This document shows positions 1 through 11,973 of a stretch of DNA of 64,000 bases, one piece after another. The DNA lies in contig CAMGYJ010000002.1 of assembly GCA_946122785.1 (NCBI GenBank), forward strand, positions 20,868,492-20,932,491. The letters are read 5' to 3'. How positions within the stretch are numbered: position 1 is the first letter of the stretch; every line of letters starts with the position of its first letter. The translations under genes and the position numbers were made by a program. Source of the stretch: Linum tenue. Its lineage: Eukaryota > Streptophyta > Magnoliopsida > Malpighiales > Linaceae. Under the pieces are notes generated by a model. It made no database searches. It saw nothing but the letters and a program-made list of their open reading frames with translations, and was not told where the DNA came from.

Positions 1-653
1 CTTCGATCCTTCACAGGCGCTGCTCCTCTTTCAAATTTATGGATATGCCCCTATTGTTCGCGGCCGCGAATGCGTCATCGGTGGCCTCTGCCGCCATCGG
101 CGCCTGTGACCTTCCTCTTCCGTTGTCAATCTCCATCACCATTCTTTGTCCTGGGTTGCTTTTGGGGCCGAAGAAGAGGGGTTGTTTGATTTCATAAGGG
201 CGGCAACCATATGCAAAGTTGTAAACGACGGGGAGTGGAAGGTTCTCAGTGGGAGAGGACGACTCGACGATGGAAGGAGCTGAGCGTGACCTCAACGGCA
301 GATGCAATTGAGAACGACTCAATGACGAATGGAAGAAGAAAGGAATCGCTAGAAAGTCGTCGCGACTGATGGCGCCAGATCTGGATGTTGTCGCGGGAGA
401 GGGCAGAAGGAAAAAGGAGGAAGTGGGAGAGTCAGGACTCAGGAGCATATTGGATTTTTTGTGGGTCAATGAGAAAAGAAGAAATATCAAGAGGGAGGAG
501 AAGATCGGGATGTCGTGCTTTCCGTTCTGTACCAATATATAATTTGGTTCATCCTGGCCAAACCGAAATACAAATTGGTTTCAGTCTTGGAGGATATTGA
601 GGTATTGGTATTCCCTTATTTGGTTCGGTTTCCTTATTCGATGCCCACCCCTA
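1..653. mobile_element. Right end of a hAT-like element running off the window
   Basis: The segment ends with the complement of TAGGGGTGGGCATCG, a terminal motif common among plant hAT-type elements. It is preceded by the T/G-rich 'ggttcggtttcc' sequence often seen next to it. The other terminus is not visible and must lie left of the window, so neither the target duplication nor the full length can be tested. This is inference from one terminus only. Confidence 0.35.
11..535 (-). CDS. Unrecognised 174-aa ORF
   Basis: An open frame of 174 codons on the minus strand ends with a TGA at the left window edge. I recognise no domain. The N-terminal third is Ser/Pro/Leu-rich and low in complexity. 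The C-terminal part (from about residue 130) is Ala/Asn/Glu-rich and looks more protein-like. It may be a captured gene piece inside the hAT-like element that seems to cover this segment, or a chance ORF in GC-rich DNA. No promoter, intron or homologue supports it. Confidence 0.2.
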   Translation of the reverse strand: MVQNGKHDIPIFSSLLIFLLFSLTHKKSNMLLSPDSPTSSFFLLPSPATTSRSGAISRDDFLAIPFFFHSSLSRSQLHLPLRSRSAPSIVESSSPTENLPLPVVYNFAYGCRPYEIKQPLFFGPKSNPGQRMVMEIDNGRGRSQAPMAAEATDDAFAAANNRGISINLKEEQRL

Positions 654-1113
654 GTTGATTGTAATCTTCACTGAAACTCCTCCTATTATTCTAAAGGAGA
701 ATAAAGTTCACCAACCGAACTTTGATATTGGCAAATCATCTAGCATGTTTTTCTCCAACTCTGAACAGTGTTCCACCAAACTGACACACATTGTCATGTG
801 GCAACCAACTGTTTCCATATAAACTAAGAGATAAATGAGAACGGAACCAAGTTTATAATTTCACTTTTCACACAAAACATTCAGTTCACCATCATATGAA
901 GGGGTGTATATGGGTCAGGTGGTCCGAGTTTAGTCATTTTAGGCGAATCATACACTACGGTTTTGAAAATGCTAAACCCTAACCCACACAAAAAATAAAA
1001 ATCGTACGACTTGTATATGATAGAGTTGGGTCGGTGGATGATACTTTTCATGTAAAAACCCAACCCAACATAAAAGAAAATGCAACTATTTTACACCAAA
1101 AATATCATAGAAC
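654..1113. other. AT-rich DNA, no gene
   Basis: No coding sequence is visible. Near 900-1080 there is a degenerate stretch that opens with 'aggggtgtatatgggtc' and contains oppositely oriented 'gggtt/aaccc' motifs. That resembles eroded hAT-type MITEs, but no clear ends or target duplication are visible. Confidence 0.3.
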
Positions 1114-1647
1114 TGTTGGCTAAAACGACATCATCTCAGTCACTTAAAACGGTGTCGCTGGCATACCAAAGGAACGGTCAAGTTTTGGGTTTCGTCCATC
1201 GCAGTTGTTGTCCTCATCTCGAATATGTCAATCTGCAGTTCTCTGTTCCTCTCAAGAGATCGATGAACTGCTCTCCCAGAGCTCCACCGCCTCTACTCAG
1301 CAAGCAATCATAATCGCTACCTGGAGCGCTTTGTAGGAAACGGCTACTTCCTCTGCTCAGTATAAATAGCGAGTGAGTTCTTCATTTTGACTGTAGCGGT
1401 TAGTAGTAAGAGAATTCGGGATTCTGCCTTATCTATCATGGGCTGTTTTGGGTACCATCTTCAGTAGATAGGTCACAGGAGTTGAGAACTGGGTGATCTT
1501 GTCTTGGGAAGTTGGGATTGAGTGTTTTCTTTTCTATTGTCAAAAGTGTCAAGTCTCTTAGCTTGGCTAGGGATCGAGTAGATCAATTGTAACTCTGTTT
1601 CAATTTAAATAAAAATTATTTTCTTTCATACTCATTCGGATTTAACA
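1114..1647 (+). repeat. 5' LTR of the Copia element
   Basis: This 534-bp TG...CA repeat is nearly identical to 23880-24413. It contains a TATA box (tataaata, 1361-1368), the likely promoter of the element. An AATAAA-like 'aaataaaaatt' lies near its 3' end. Confidence 0.95.
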
Positions 1648-1649
1648 AT

Positions 1650-1661
1650 TGGTATCAGATC
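1650..1661 (+). other. Copia primer-binding site
   Basis: The sequence tggtatcagatc begins 2 bp after the 5' LTR. It resembles the common plant Copia PBS complementary to initiator methionine tRNA (TGGTATCAGAGC), with a change near its end. Confidence 0.8.
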
Positions 1662-1705
1662 AGGCTCTTTGAAGGACTAACTATCGCCAAAGAGAAGATC
1701 ACAAG

Positions 1706-3078
1706 ATGTCTGGATCATCCTCAAGTGTTGTGGCCTATTCGGCAAATACAAACCCACCATGGTTTGATGGAACAGACTACATAATCTGGAAAAAGAGGAT
1801 GCGAATTTATCTTTGTGGAGTTGACGGAGAATTATGGGTTGTCCTCAGAAAGGGACCAGTTCCTATGAAAGATGAAGATGAAGAAGATTGGAAGGAAGAT
1901 CAGAAGATTTCTTCTCAACTCGACTCAAGGGCTATGCACATTCTGTTCTCAACTTTATGCCCTGAGGAAAGAAGCCAAGTGGCTCAATGCGAATCTGCAA
2001 AGAGATTTGGGAGTCTCTTCAGACTACCCATGAAGGTACGTGTGAGGTTAAGGAAAGTAGGATAGATGTGTTATTAAATGAATATTAATCATTTGAAATG
2101 AGCTCAGGAGAGTCTACATCAAGCATGTATAAACGGTTTAATGATCTGATAAATAGACTAAAAGGTTTAGGTAAAACATTTGAAACCAAAGATCTGGTTA
2201 GAAAAATTCTAAGGTGCTTACCTAGAGAATGGTTACCTAAACGAACTGGAATTGAAGAAGCCAAAGACTTGAATGTTCTATCTATTGAAAGGTTAGTTGG
2301 TTCTTTGCTTAGTCATGAGGAAGTAATCATTCAAATAAATAAAGACGATCATAGAAGAAGGAAAGTCATTGCATTTAAAGCTCAGGAGTGTGACAGTGAC
2401 TCTAATATAGACATGGGGGAAGAATGTGAGAAAGAATTTGCTTTAGTAAGCAGAAAATATCATCGAATGCTCAAAATGAAAAGGGAGTTTCAGGCAAAAA
2501 GAGCATATCAGGATTCTAGAAACTCTAATAATAATAAGTTCTCTGAGTACAGAAGAGAAAGAGAAGGAACTGATAGAACTCCTGGTAAGACATACGAAAG
2601 ATACAACTCAAATTGATCATATTTTGAGAAAAATCCACCAAAATTGCATGACAGATTATCTGAAGGTCGTGAAAGGTATAAAGTTGATAAGGAAGACAGT
2701 AAGTCTTCCATTGAGAAAGATTTGACGATTTGTTTTAAGTGTGGAAAGCCAGGGCATATCCGTTCAAGATGTCCTTTGAGTTCAAAGCCAAAGAAAAAGC
2801 ACTTGCTGCTTCTTGGAGTGATTTCAGACAGATGAGGAACCATAAGGCAAGAACCTGACATATATGGCCTTTGCTACAAAAAATGAAAGTGATGGACAAT
2901 CTACATCCAACAATGATCATCAACCTCCTTCATTTTATCAGGTAATTACTGACTCTGACTCTGACTCAGAACAGGATAGTAAACCCAATACAAAAGTTGA
3001 TTTCTTGCATGCTCTAGCAAATCTTCAGGAAGAGTGTAATAGACTTAAAAGCAAATCTTCAGGAAGAGTGTAATAGAC
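1706..3078 (+). pseudogene. Copia gag (UBN2-type) with CCHC zinc knuckle, broken
   Basis: Encodes the capsid/nucleocapsid part of the Copia element. The intact start at 1706 opens a Ser-rich N-terminus, then a UBN2/DUF4219-like region (WFDGTDYIIWKKRM). A frameshift near 2000-2065 moves the frame. The next piece (2098-2616) holds the rest of the capsid region and an acidic/basic spacer. A piece at 2644-2835 contains a complete zinc knuckle CFKCGKPGHIRSRC (CX2CX4HX4C). A last piece (2864-3073) is Ser/Asp-rich. At least three lesions separate these pieces. A 30-bp direct duplication ('aaatcttcaggaagag...') occurs at 3020-3080, next to the MULE insertion site. Confidence 0.85.
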
Positions 3079-3107
3079 TTAAAAGATTTTGCTATGATTT
3101 AGAAAAA

Positions 3108-4576
3108 GGCAAAATACACTTTCATAGCCAAATCTATTCGCGTTGTGACAAATATAGCCAGTTTTTGAAAAATACACTCGTATAGCCACTTTTGAAAACT
3201 TGCTTGACAACTTTAGCCATTTCCGTTACAAACTTTAACACCGTTAACTCTTCAATGATGTGGATGTACACGTCATCAAATGTATGCCATGTGTCAGCCA
3301 CCTCAGTTTAAATTATTATTTTAAATAATTTTCTTAATTATTTTTTCACCACTATTCTAATCAAAATGAAAAATCATTTAATTTTTTTCTCCCAATTCTC
3401 CTTTCCCCTTTCCCATGGAGAGAGCAGAGATTCGGATCTAATTTTTCTCCCAATTCTTTCTTTTCTTCTTCCCCGAGCCGCCGATCTCGTCGTTGTCGGC
3501 TTCATCCTCTGTTTGTCATTGGGTTGGAGGAGAAATCAGGGGAAATCATCTTCCCCTTCATCTTCTTCCTCACGCCAGAAACAGAGGAAATCATCTTCTT
3601 CTAGCCATTCACACATCAAAGCAGAGACAAGTTCATAAACCCCAATTTTGAATCAACCAAGAACCAGCACTGAGATTTGGGAGAATCTCCCACGCAAGCT
3701 AGAAGTAGAGTCGACGAAACTTGACTAAGATCCGGGGAGGGCTAAGCTGAGGTGTCCCAAAGGCGACGAATTAGGCGTTTGATTACACCTAATCGGAACC
3801 AGAAGCGACAGCGACAAAGGGCATCCCAGAACAAGACCCAACCATCTGCTCGTCCTCTGAATCTCCAGATCTGGAGCTATTTGGTGGTGGGAGAACAAGC
3901 TCAGTTGCATTTCTTGCCGAGAACGAAGAAGCATATTGGAATTTGAATCCCAAAATCAGGAAGAAGGGACGAGGATTCAAAATCAATGGTGGAGATGGAT
4001 TCGCGCTAGCGGTGGGTTCGGAGATTTATATCGACAACGGTTGACGCTAGAGAGGCCCTTGTTCGACTGGATCTACCGGTACTCGAGGCGACGTCGCCGA
4101 CGGTGGATGGAGGGCCGACGCGAGGGCTAAAGCAGAGCAAAATGACGGAATCCCTTGTGCGCCTAGATTTGCCGGCATCACTGAATCTGGCGGCTGCATA
4201 TTTGTGGGTTTTGTGGGTTTCAACAGGGGTGAATATGGTGGACGGCGACAACGGCTGAGAAGGGGTTTAACGAGATGAGATGGGTCTTAGTTGCTCAATC
4301 GGAGATGTACGAAGAAGAAGAAGAAAGGAAGGTGGAGGAATCTGCCACGTAGATTTAGGGTTTTACTTTTTTTTTAATAATAAAATAATATACAATTTAC
4401 ACCTGTCCTGCCACGTAGATTAACAGCGTCCACGTTGCAAGCGTCCATTAGTCCAGTCAGCAGTCGTCAAATTTCCGTTAAAGTTTTGGACGGAATGGCT
4501 ATACGAGTGTATTTTTCAAAAACTGGCTATATTTGTCACAACGCGAATAAATTTGGCTATGAAAGTGTATTTTGCC
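3108..4576. mobile_element. Non-autonomous Mutator-like element (possible Pack-MULE) inside Copia gag
   Basis: Terminal inverted repeats of about 81 bp (3108-3188 and 4496-4576) start GGCAAAATACACTTTCATAG and differ at about one position by eye. They are flanked by a perfect 9-bp duplication, TTAGAAAAA (3099-3107 and 4577-4585), which is the Mutator signature. No transposase is present. The interior (about 3366-4350) is GC-rich with gene-like composition, including a Ser/Lys-rich stretch near 3520-3630, but no frame is long or recognisable. Captured host DNA is possible; I could not name a source gene. Confidence 0.9.
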
Positions 4577-4655
4577 TTAGAAAAACTAAGAAGACCTGCC
4601 ACCTCTAAAACATTTTGGGTTCCAAAATGTGCTAATCTCTGATTGACTGCAGAGT

Positions 4656-5864
4656 TTGGGAGAAAATGGGAATATCTGGTTTCTGGAAAGTGGTTGCTCC
4701 GACCACATGACAGGTAAAAAGGAATTATTCTCTTCTTTAACTTATAAAAAGGGTGGTAAAGTAGTTTTTGGAGATGATCGTGTAGGAATTATAATGGGGA
4801 ATGGAACAATTGGTAGAAGTCCTCTTCCAACCATAAAAAATGTGTTGTTTGTGAAAGGGTTAAAACATAATCTTCTTTCAATAAGTCAACTGTGTAACTC
4901 TGAGAACAGAGTAGTATTTGAATCAACATCATGCAAAATTATCAGAATAAAAGACAACAAATTACTATTCTGTGGAACTAAGAAAGACAATATGTATGTG
5001 GTAGATCTAAATTGTCTCAACACCTTTAATGAGACATGTTTTCAGGCTAAAACTCATGATTTAGAAATGTTGTGGCACAGAAAACTTGGTCATATAAGTT
5101 TATCTAAGCTATCAAAACTGTCAAAAGTGAAGTCAACACGAGGAATACCTCTGCTAAGAGGCCTAAATTTTGCTCTGATGCCTGTGTTGGTGGAAAAATG
5201 GTCAAGAAAAGTTTTAAGTAAAAAAGGAACATAACCACTACTGAACCCTATGAGCTTATTCACATGGATTTATTTGGACCAACTAATGTAATGAGTCTAG
5301 GGGGAAAATCATATGCTTTTATACTTGTTGATGATTTTTCTAGATACACTTGGGTATACCTTCTATCATCCAAAGATGAAGCCTTTGTGTATTTTAAAAT
5401 TTTTGTGTATCCTATTCTAACTGAATCAAAGAATGGTATAAAAGCTATTCGCAGTGATAATGTAGGTGAGTTTATTTCTGATCAGTTTGGTAAAATGTGT
5501 AATGATAAAGGTATTACTCACACCTTCTCTGCTCCAAGAACACCACAACAAAATGGTGTTGTGGAGAGGAAAAACAGAACCATAATAGAAACTTCCAGAA
5601 CCATGTTATTAGAGTATGGTTCTCCTAAATTTCTTTGGGGAGAAGCCGTTATGACTGTTGTTTATGTCATAAATAGAGTTTTAATTAGGAAAATCATAAA
5701 CAAAACTCCCTATGAGATCATTAAACAAAAATCACCTAATCTAGGATACTTCCATCCTTTCCGATGTAAGTGCTTCATCTTGAATACAAAAGATCACTTG
5801 TACAAATTTGACTCCAAATCCGATCAGGGTATATTTTTGGGATACTCAATTAAAGGACATGCAT
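4656..5864 (+). pseudogene. Copia pol, 5' part: protease, GAG-pre-integrase and integrase core
   Basis: The protease motif reads WFLESGCSDHMTG; the catalytic Asp expected in LDSG is Glu. It is followed by the GAG-pre-integrase region (LWHRKLGHISLSKL). A frameshift near 5165-5234 breaks the frame. The integrase core resumes at 5264: MDLFGP (first Asp), IRSDNVGEF (second Asp) and VVERKNRT (Glu), so the DDE triad is present. The frame runs to the insertion point of the first Gypsy element at 5864, in the C-terminal GKR/chromodomain-like region. It is not functional as it stands. Confidence 0.9.
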
Positions 5865-7283
5865 TGACACGCCAAAACACAACACCAAACTGCGACCAAG
5901 TGTAATCGTAGTCCGGGAATGCAGTAACAGGCAAGTTATATTATCAACCCGGGGTCTAGATCTACTGCTTACTCCGTGATTCTCTATTATCTAGCAAACT
6001 AATTCGAGTGATTGTTGTTAAAGCTAAAGCAGTAAGAAAGCAGTAAATTGTTCGGTTTTCAAAGTCAGGAAAGAGTCACTCGGGATTGAGTCCCCCAAGC
6101 CCCTTAGTTAGGTTCAATTGTAATTCCCCTGGGTTGATTTACTGTTGATTAGACTGCGGAAGCTCCAACAGTAGCTTGGAATCTCTTAAGCTGACCAAGC
6201 CCTCTCAGTCTAGCTACCCGGCAGACGACTAGTCTTCACCGGGATAGAAAGCTGAAGCAGTAAGCACAGAACTCCACCACTGGAATTGAATTCCAGTACA
6301 AAGCAGTAAAATGGCTAACTCTCGTATAGCCAATCTCCTACTATCGAATGAAGAGACTCTAACAACCTAATCAGATTCTATCTATCTCAGGTTGCAGCAG
6401 AAATCGAGAAAAGCTGATCAGACTCAAATCAATTCAATAAACATGCATCATTCGATTAAAATCAAACAGTAATATCATCCCAAGTCATTACAATCAAATC
6501 CCTAACACCAGGAACTAGGGTTCTTCATACGCAAGTGAGAGAAGGGTTCTACTCCATAGAGAGGGAAGAGAAAACAGTAATCGGAGTAGTCATACTCATA
6601 ACAATGAGGAAAATCTGCTCCGGGATGATGATTTCCACTCCTATGACGATCTCCAAGCTCGATTCGACGAAACCCAGCTCCGAGATAGCTTCTAGGATGT
6701 GTTCTTCGCACTTTCTCTCTCTAGGGCTCTGTTTTTGCTCTGAAAACTCGATTCCCTCACTTTTGGCTCGGAATAGGCTCTAAAACCAGGATTCCCCGAC
6801 TCGCACGGCCAGGGTGCACGGCCGCGCGACTCACCCACTTGGCCGTGCGGCTCAAAACGCAACGTTTCATTAAGTTCGATCCTCAGGCTTGTCACACGGC
6901 CAGGGTGCACGGCCGTGTGAGAATCCCAGTTTGCCCGTGCTCGGCCTCGGCAAATATCACACGGCCAGAATTGCACTTAGCACGGTCGTGTGAAGTTCAT
7001 GGGTTGCCCGTGAGTGGCCTCGGCAAAAAGCACACGGCCATCTTGCTCACTTGCACGGCCGTGTGATGCCCTATTCTGCCCGTGCGGCTTCCTTGACACC
7101 TCGCCACGCGTCCGATCTTCGTCCAATCGACCCCAGACTCGCTCCCAAGCCTCCATTCACGTACTAGGACCTGAAATATCACAAACAAGCACAACCTAGC
7201 GTGAAATCGGCCTAAACACGAGAATCAACACCTCAAACGGTGTAAGAACGAGGGTAAAAACATGTGTAAATAACGGTCTATCA
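5865..7283 (-). repeat. Family A LTR (3' LTR in element sense)
   Basis: This 1419-bp repeat begins TGACACGCC and ends CTATCA on the plus strand. At 6790-7110 it carries a GC-rich block with repeated inverted motifs: CACACGGCC/GGCCGTGTG pairs at 6893-6919, about 6958-6992, and 7031-7065. Several ORFs of 60-95 codons across it are only open frames within this repeat. Confidence 0.95.
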
Positions 7284-9065
7284 AACTCCCCCACACTTAA
7301 CCGTTTGCTTGTCCCCAAGCAAACCAATTCAGACACCAGGTAAGCATACATATTTCAATCAACCAACATTGGGGACTAGTCATAAAGGCACAGAACACTT
7401 GAATCGTACTGGTTTTCAAACATCAACACATGAACAATCTCAATAGCAACCTGGACAACCACCATAAAGGACATTCGAGTGCAGCAAATCGAGTAAAGGA
7501 AGAGTCTCCCTTCTGTTCACCAACCAACCTAGACTTGACTCAACCACTTACTCAAAACAGTCAACTCATGCATCCAACTCAAGACATCAGAATAGAGACC
7601 GAGCAATCTAGGTCCTCACCGGGGTACAAGAGTGTAGAGAATATGAAAATGAATCACTCACTCTCGACCAGTGGGGTCAGGACAATTTGATGCGAAAGAT
7701 GCGCATGCTATTTCTCTCAATCCCTATCATCTCTTCACCATGATGGCAGCCTCTAAATGCTAGAGTTCACATATGGGGTGTCACCACTAACTAATCGAGG
7801 GTCTTAGACACAGGTTCAAATGACTGGCTAGGGTCTTGGACATGGGGAAAAGGCCTTTTAAGTGGTGGAAGTATTCATAGCACAAGGTTCCACATTTTCC
7901 AAACACACAATCACAGTCAAACAAACCGGTATTTTCTTTCTGCTATTCTGCATTACTCAATATCTCAAGAGCACAAAAGCGAAGGAGGTATAAACATCAG
8001 CATTTCCAAGCCAGACTGCTAAGAAACACTACTCAATGGGCATTATTCAGATTTTTGGTAGTGGCTCTCTTTTGCTTTCAATTTTTCGTTGTTTTTCTTT
8101 CATTTTTCTTTTCATTTCTTAAGAGAGCCACCACTTCTGCACATATTTCAAACATCTGCCCAACTTTTAAGCACTACCTCCAACACTCACATAAACTTTA
8201 GCAGAAACAGCAGAGAATATGTAAAAACCACTCTGTGGAACCTTCTAAAAGATGCAACAAGGGTGATTTTTTCGTTAGAGACCAAAAGAAGAGATAACAC
8301 ACGGCTCAAGGGGCTGACTAGGGGATATGACACATCAGGACAGTCAGTTTTGGGCGTGGGCTAATCCTATGCCCCCATCATCTTAGCTAGTGACAACGTG
8401 AATGCTACACATCATGGAAGAGGGATCTATCGCACAAGAAAGAAACGAGCAGGCTCAAATCTCACATGGCTACCTATATGCTCTATCTCACATTCTGATA
8501 CCCTGAACTAGATGCATAAACGACTGTCAAGAACAAGTAATCAGATCAAGTCACAGTTGGCAAGCAAACAGTTGAAAAACTGAACCCCTACATCGTTCTA
8601 CTGCACATCTCAGTCCTCGTCATAGGTTGTCCTAGTCGCAAACAAGTTGTCATGCATTAATCCGAAAACCAATCAATTCATCCATCAAAACATAGTGCCA
8701 ATATGATCAAACAGCAGTACTTGGAGCCCTCAAATCGTAAGATTCGGACAGCGGACTAGGCTCTAAGCACCAAAATATATATTCCAACCGATACAAAGCA
8801 CCCCCCCACACTTAAGCACGACATTGCCCTCAATGGAGTAGAGGGAGAGATAAGGGGAACGATGTTACCGGATTGAAACACTGCTGGGGGACTGGAAGTG
8901 GACCAGTCAGCGGGGCTAGCATCAGCAAAACACACTGGGTGATAGAAACCATAGTTCCAAGTGGACAAACCGACAAAAACAAACGAAAGAAAAACAAACC
9001 TTGGTGGGGTTGCCTCCCCACAAGCGCTTCTTTACCGTCTTTTAGCTGGACGCCAGTATGGATGC
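7284..9065 (-). other. Non-coding 3' interior of family A element
   Basis: About 1.8 kb between the protease stop and the 3' LTR has no credible ORF. It starts (plus strand) with the complement of the polypurine tract. It includes a T-rich run at 8060-8120 and a conserved block at 8998-9055 with the hairpin GGTGGGG-ttgcct-CCCCAC. The corresponding part of the family B element has the same landmarks in the same order. Confidence 0.75.
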
Positions 9066-11830
9066 TCAGGGAAGTGTAGGATCAGGTTCCTTCAAGAGCG
9101 GATCCACATCGCTCTTGAGGTACAGCTTCAAATGGTGGCGGCACGCGACGAATGTGGCCACCAGCATTTGCCAGCTCGACTTGGCCATCCGGCAAGATGC
9201 AAGCGAGTGAATACTCGGATGGCCAAGGTGGGGGCGGGACCTGCTCGTAGTGGTCTCCTGCTCTCTTTTGAGCAGGCTTAGCTGCCTGCAGTTTCGGCCG
9301 CCACTCCTCCTTGATCTGTTCTTTTGGGGGCGGTGTGGACTGGAGTGGCGGCGAAGGTATGAGAGGCGGATCCTGCAAAATAGGCAACACAGAAGGATAC
9401 ACGACAGACTCGTGCTCCTGGTGAGATACAACATGCAGAGGTAACGAAGCAGGTAGAGTGTTAGCAACTGAAAACGTTATTCGCTCCTCGCCATCCCTCA
9501 AAACTAAGGTCCCATCATGCACATCTATGAGAGCCTTGGCGGTGGCCAGGAAAGGTCTTCCCAGTATAAGGGGCACTTCTGTGTCCTCATTGATGTCCAG
9601 GACAACAAAATCCACAGGATATTTGAATTTGCCAACCTTAACCAGAAGGTCTTCCACTATGCCCCAAGGATGCACTACAGATCGGTCAGCTAGTTGAAGG
9701 GTCATCCTAGTAGCACGGGGTTCACCTAGGTCTAGTTTCTTGAACAATTTATATGGTATAACATTGATACTAGCACCTAAATCCGCCAAGGACTTCTCTA
9801 CGTGCAATTTATCAATAGAGCACGGGATAGTAAAACTACCAGGGTCCTTCTTCTTCTGCGAAAGCTTGTTCTGCAGAATAGCCGAGCACTCCTCGCTGAG
9901 CTCCACAGTGGCCAGCTCACTCAGCTTCTGCTTCTTTGAGAGAAGCTCTTTCAGAAACTTCGCATACTTAGGCATTTGAGATAGTGCCTCCAGGAAAGGC
10001 ACTTGGACATTCAGCTTCTTAAGCATGGCCATGAAGTTTTCGAACTCTGCCTCCAGCCTGTCTTTGTGCAACCGCGTAGGGAAGGGAAGTTTCGGGATAT
10101 ATTCCTTCACTACCGGTTGAGGTTTAGTTGCAGGTGCCTCAACCTCCTTGTCTGCTTCTTCTTCAACTGCTGGAGACACTAAAACAGGGGTCTCTCTCCT
10201 CTGCCCGAACAGGGGGATCAACAGTCACCTTGCCACTCCTGGTCATGATGGCATTGCAGTGTTCATTCGGGGCTGGCGGATGAGGGATAGTCTGCCCGGG
10301 TAGAGTACCAGGAGCTTGTTGGGCCACTGCCTGAGCCACGCTCCCTAGCTAGGTCTGGATATCCTGCAAGACAGCCTGTGTGTTCCTCTGACCAGCTTCA
10401 AGAGCCAAGAATTTACCCGAGGCCTTCTCCATGAACTGCTCAATAGTGTTGAATTTCTGAGCACTAGAACTGGCGAGAGAACCCACCAAGTCCCGCAGTT
10501 CAGCCAACTGATCAGTCTGCACTGGGGCAGCAGGGGCTGCACCTGGCTGCTGGAAAGGTCGCGGCTGTGATTGAGCAGCATGCCCCGGCATGGGCTGGTA
10601 GAGAGACTGTTGCTGCTGAAATTGCCCCTGTCTGGGCTAATATGGAGGCCTCTGAAAACCGGGTGGTCCCTGGGGAGCTGGTGGTCTGGGATTTGGCCCA
10701 GCCCAGGAAAAGTTAGGATGCTGGCGCCACCCTTCGTTATAGGTGTTGCTGTAGGGGTCAAAGCGCCTGACATTCCCGATGAAGTCCACCTGTTCCTGGG
10801 GAGTAGACGACTCCCTCATCGCCTGACAGTCCTCCATGGTGTGATGAGAGCTCTCACACCACTGGCAGTGCATCGCCTGCGGCTGTCCTGTACCTGCAAT
10901 CAAACCAGAACGATCGATAGCTAAAACCAGCTTCGATACCACCTGCACCAAATCAGATGACTGGGTGCCCACAGCATGCACACCACGTCCAGGTGCTCGT
11001 CTCGATCTCCGGGCAGTGCCCCAGTCGTACCCGTTCTCCGCCATCTCCTCAAAGAGTTGATTCAGCTGTGGCGGGGTTTTTGTCAGCATGTTCCCGCCAC
11101 AAACCGAATCAATCAGTTGCTTGTCCTCCGGGAAGAGGGCGTGATAGAAGGTGCCCAACTTGAATGCATCATTGAAACCATGATTGGGACACCTGAGAAA
11201 GAGGCTGGTGTATCTCTCCCAAGCATCCCTAATGGTCTCATCCTCATCCTGAGAAAAATGTGTAATTTGCTTCTGCAGATCAGCTGTCTTGGATGGAGGA
11301 TGGTAGCGGGTGAGGAACTTGTCCGCCAGGCTGGCGAACGTGGTGATGGAGCCCGGAGGTCGAGTGTCTAGCCACTCCTTGGCTTGCCCCTCCAGAGTAA
11401 ATGGAAAGTACCTCAGCTGGATGGCATCTGCTGGTACTCCATTGATCTTGATTCCGTCGATGAGCTCGTGGAATCGCCTGAGATGTGATCGAGGGCACTC
11501 TCCCTCCTTACCACGGAACACCACTGAACCGCGCAGCATGGTGATCACTGAGGTGCTCACCTCAAAGTTGTTGGCTGGGACATGAGGGTGTTGAATGGGT
11601 GACCTCATGTCTGCAGCCCTAGCGGTCCAGTAGGATCCCATGGTCTGCTCCTCCGGGATCACATCACGGTTCTCTGGATCAGCCATCTCGCCTTCTTCTT
11701 CTTCTAACTGCAGCTGTGATAGCTCCTCCTCCGCAGCCAGTCGTGCTTTTAGAGCTCGCTTGAAGTTCCTGCAAGTTCGTTCAAGCTCCTGGTCTAACGG
11801 TAGTAGATCTCCCGACTGGCTACGGGTCAT
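9066..11830 (-). pseudogene. Family A gag-protease polyprotein, broken
   Basis: Starts at 11830 (MTRSQSGD). It contains a Retrotrans_gag-type capsid domain (about residues 85-270, with WLDTRPPGSI and the LADKFLTRYHP helix). A CCHC knuckle CQWCESSHHTMEDC follows near residue 340. An in-frame TAG at 10634-10636, where CAG is expected, ends the first piece. A Gln/Pro-rich linker leads to the protease region with LADLGASINVIPY (the DLGA form of the active site usual in Athila/Tat proteases) and the flap-side motif VPLILGRPFLATA. A second TAG and a frameshift near 10222 separate linker and protease, and another frameshift near 9130 shifts the C-terminus, which ends at 9066 when compared with family B. 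No pol follows. Confidence 0.88.
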
Positions 11831-11949
11831 GCACTACCTGCACACAGTCAGCAGAAACAACCCGTGAAGGCACACAGGTGGAAGAGAAAAATGCAATAAA
11901 GAAAGAGCTAGAGTAACAAATTCTCACGTTTCCCCAATAACCTAGAGGG

Positions 11950-11967
11950 TCCCCGGCAACGGCGCCA
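11950..11967 (-). other. tRNA-Asp primer-binding site, family A
   Basis: The plus strand reads tccccggcaacggcgcca, identical to the 3' end of plant tRNA-Asp(GTC) including CCA as I remember it. The minus strand therefore provides the complementary PBS, 6 bp from the LTR edge at 11974. Confidence 0.9.
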
Positions 11968-11973
11968 AAAACT

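Noticed and set aside
6502..7199. ORFs of 61-94 codons in family A LTRs (also at 12611-13306)
   Set aside because: They recur only because the LTR is repeated, and they run through the palindromic block. No protein family is recognisable.
9250..9979. Plus-strand ORFs of 64-79 codons opposite the family A protease
   Set aside because: They are antisense shadows of the real gag-protease frame, with no independent support. The same holds for plus-strand ORFs at 10571-11867 and 17196-19920.
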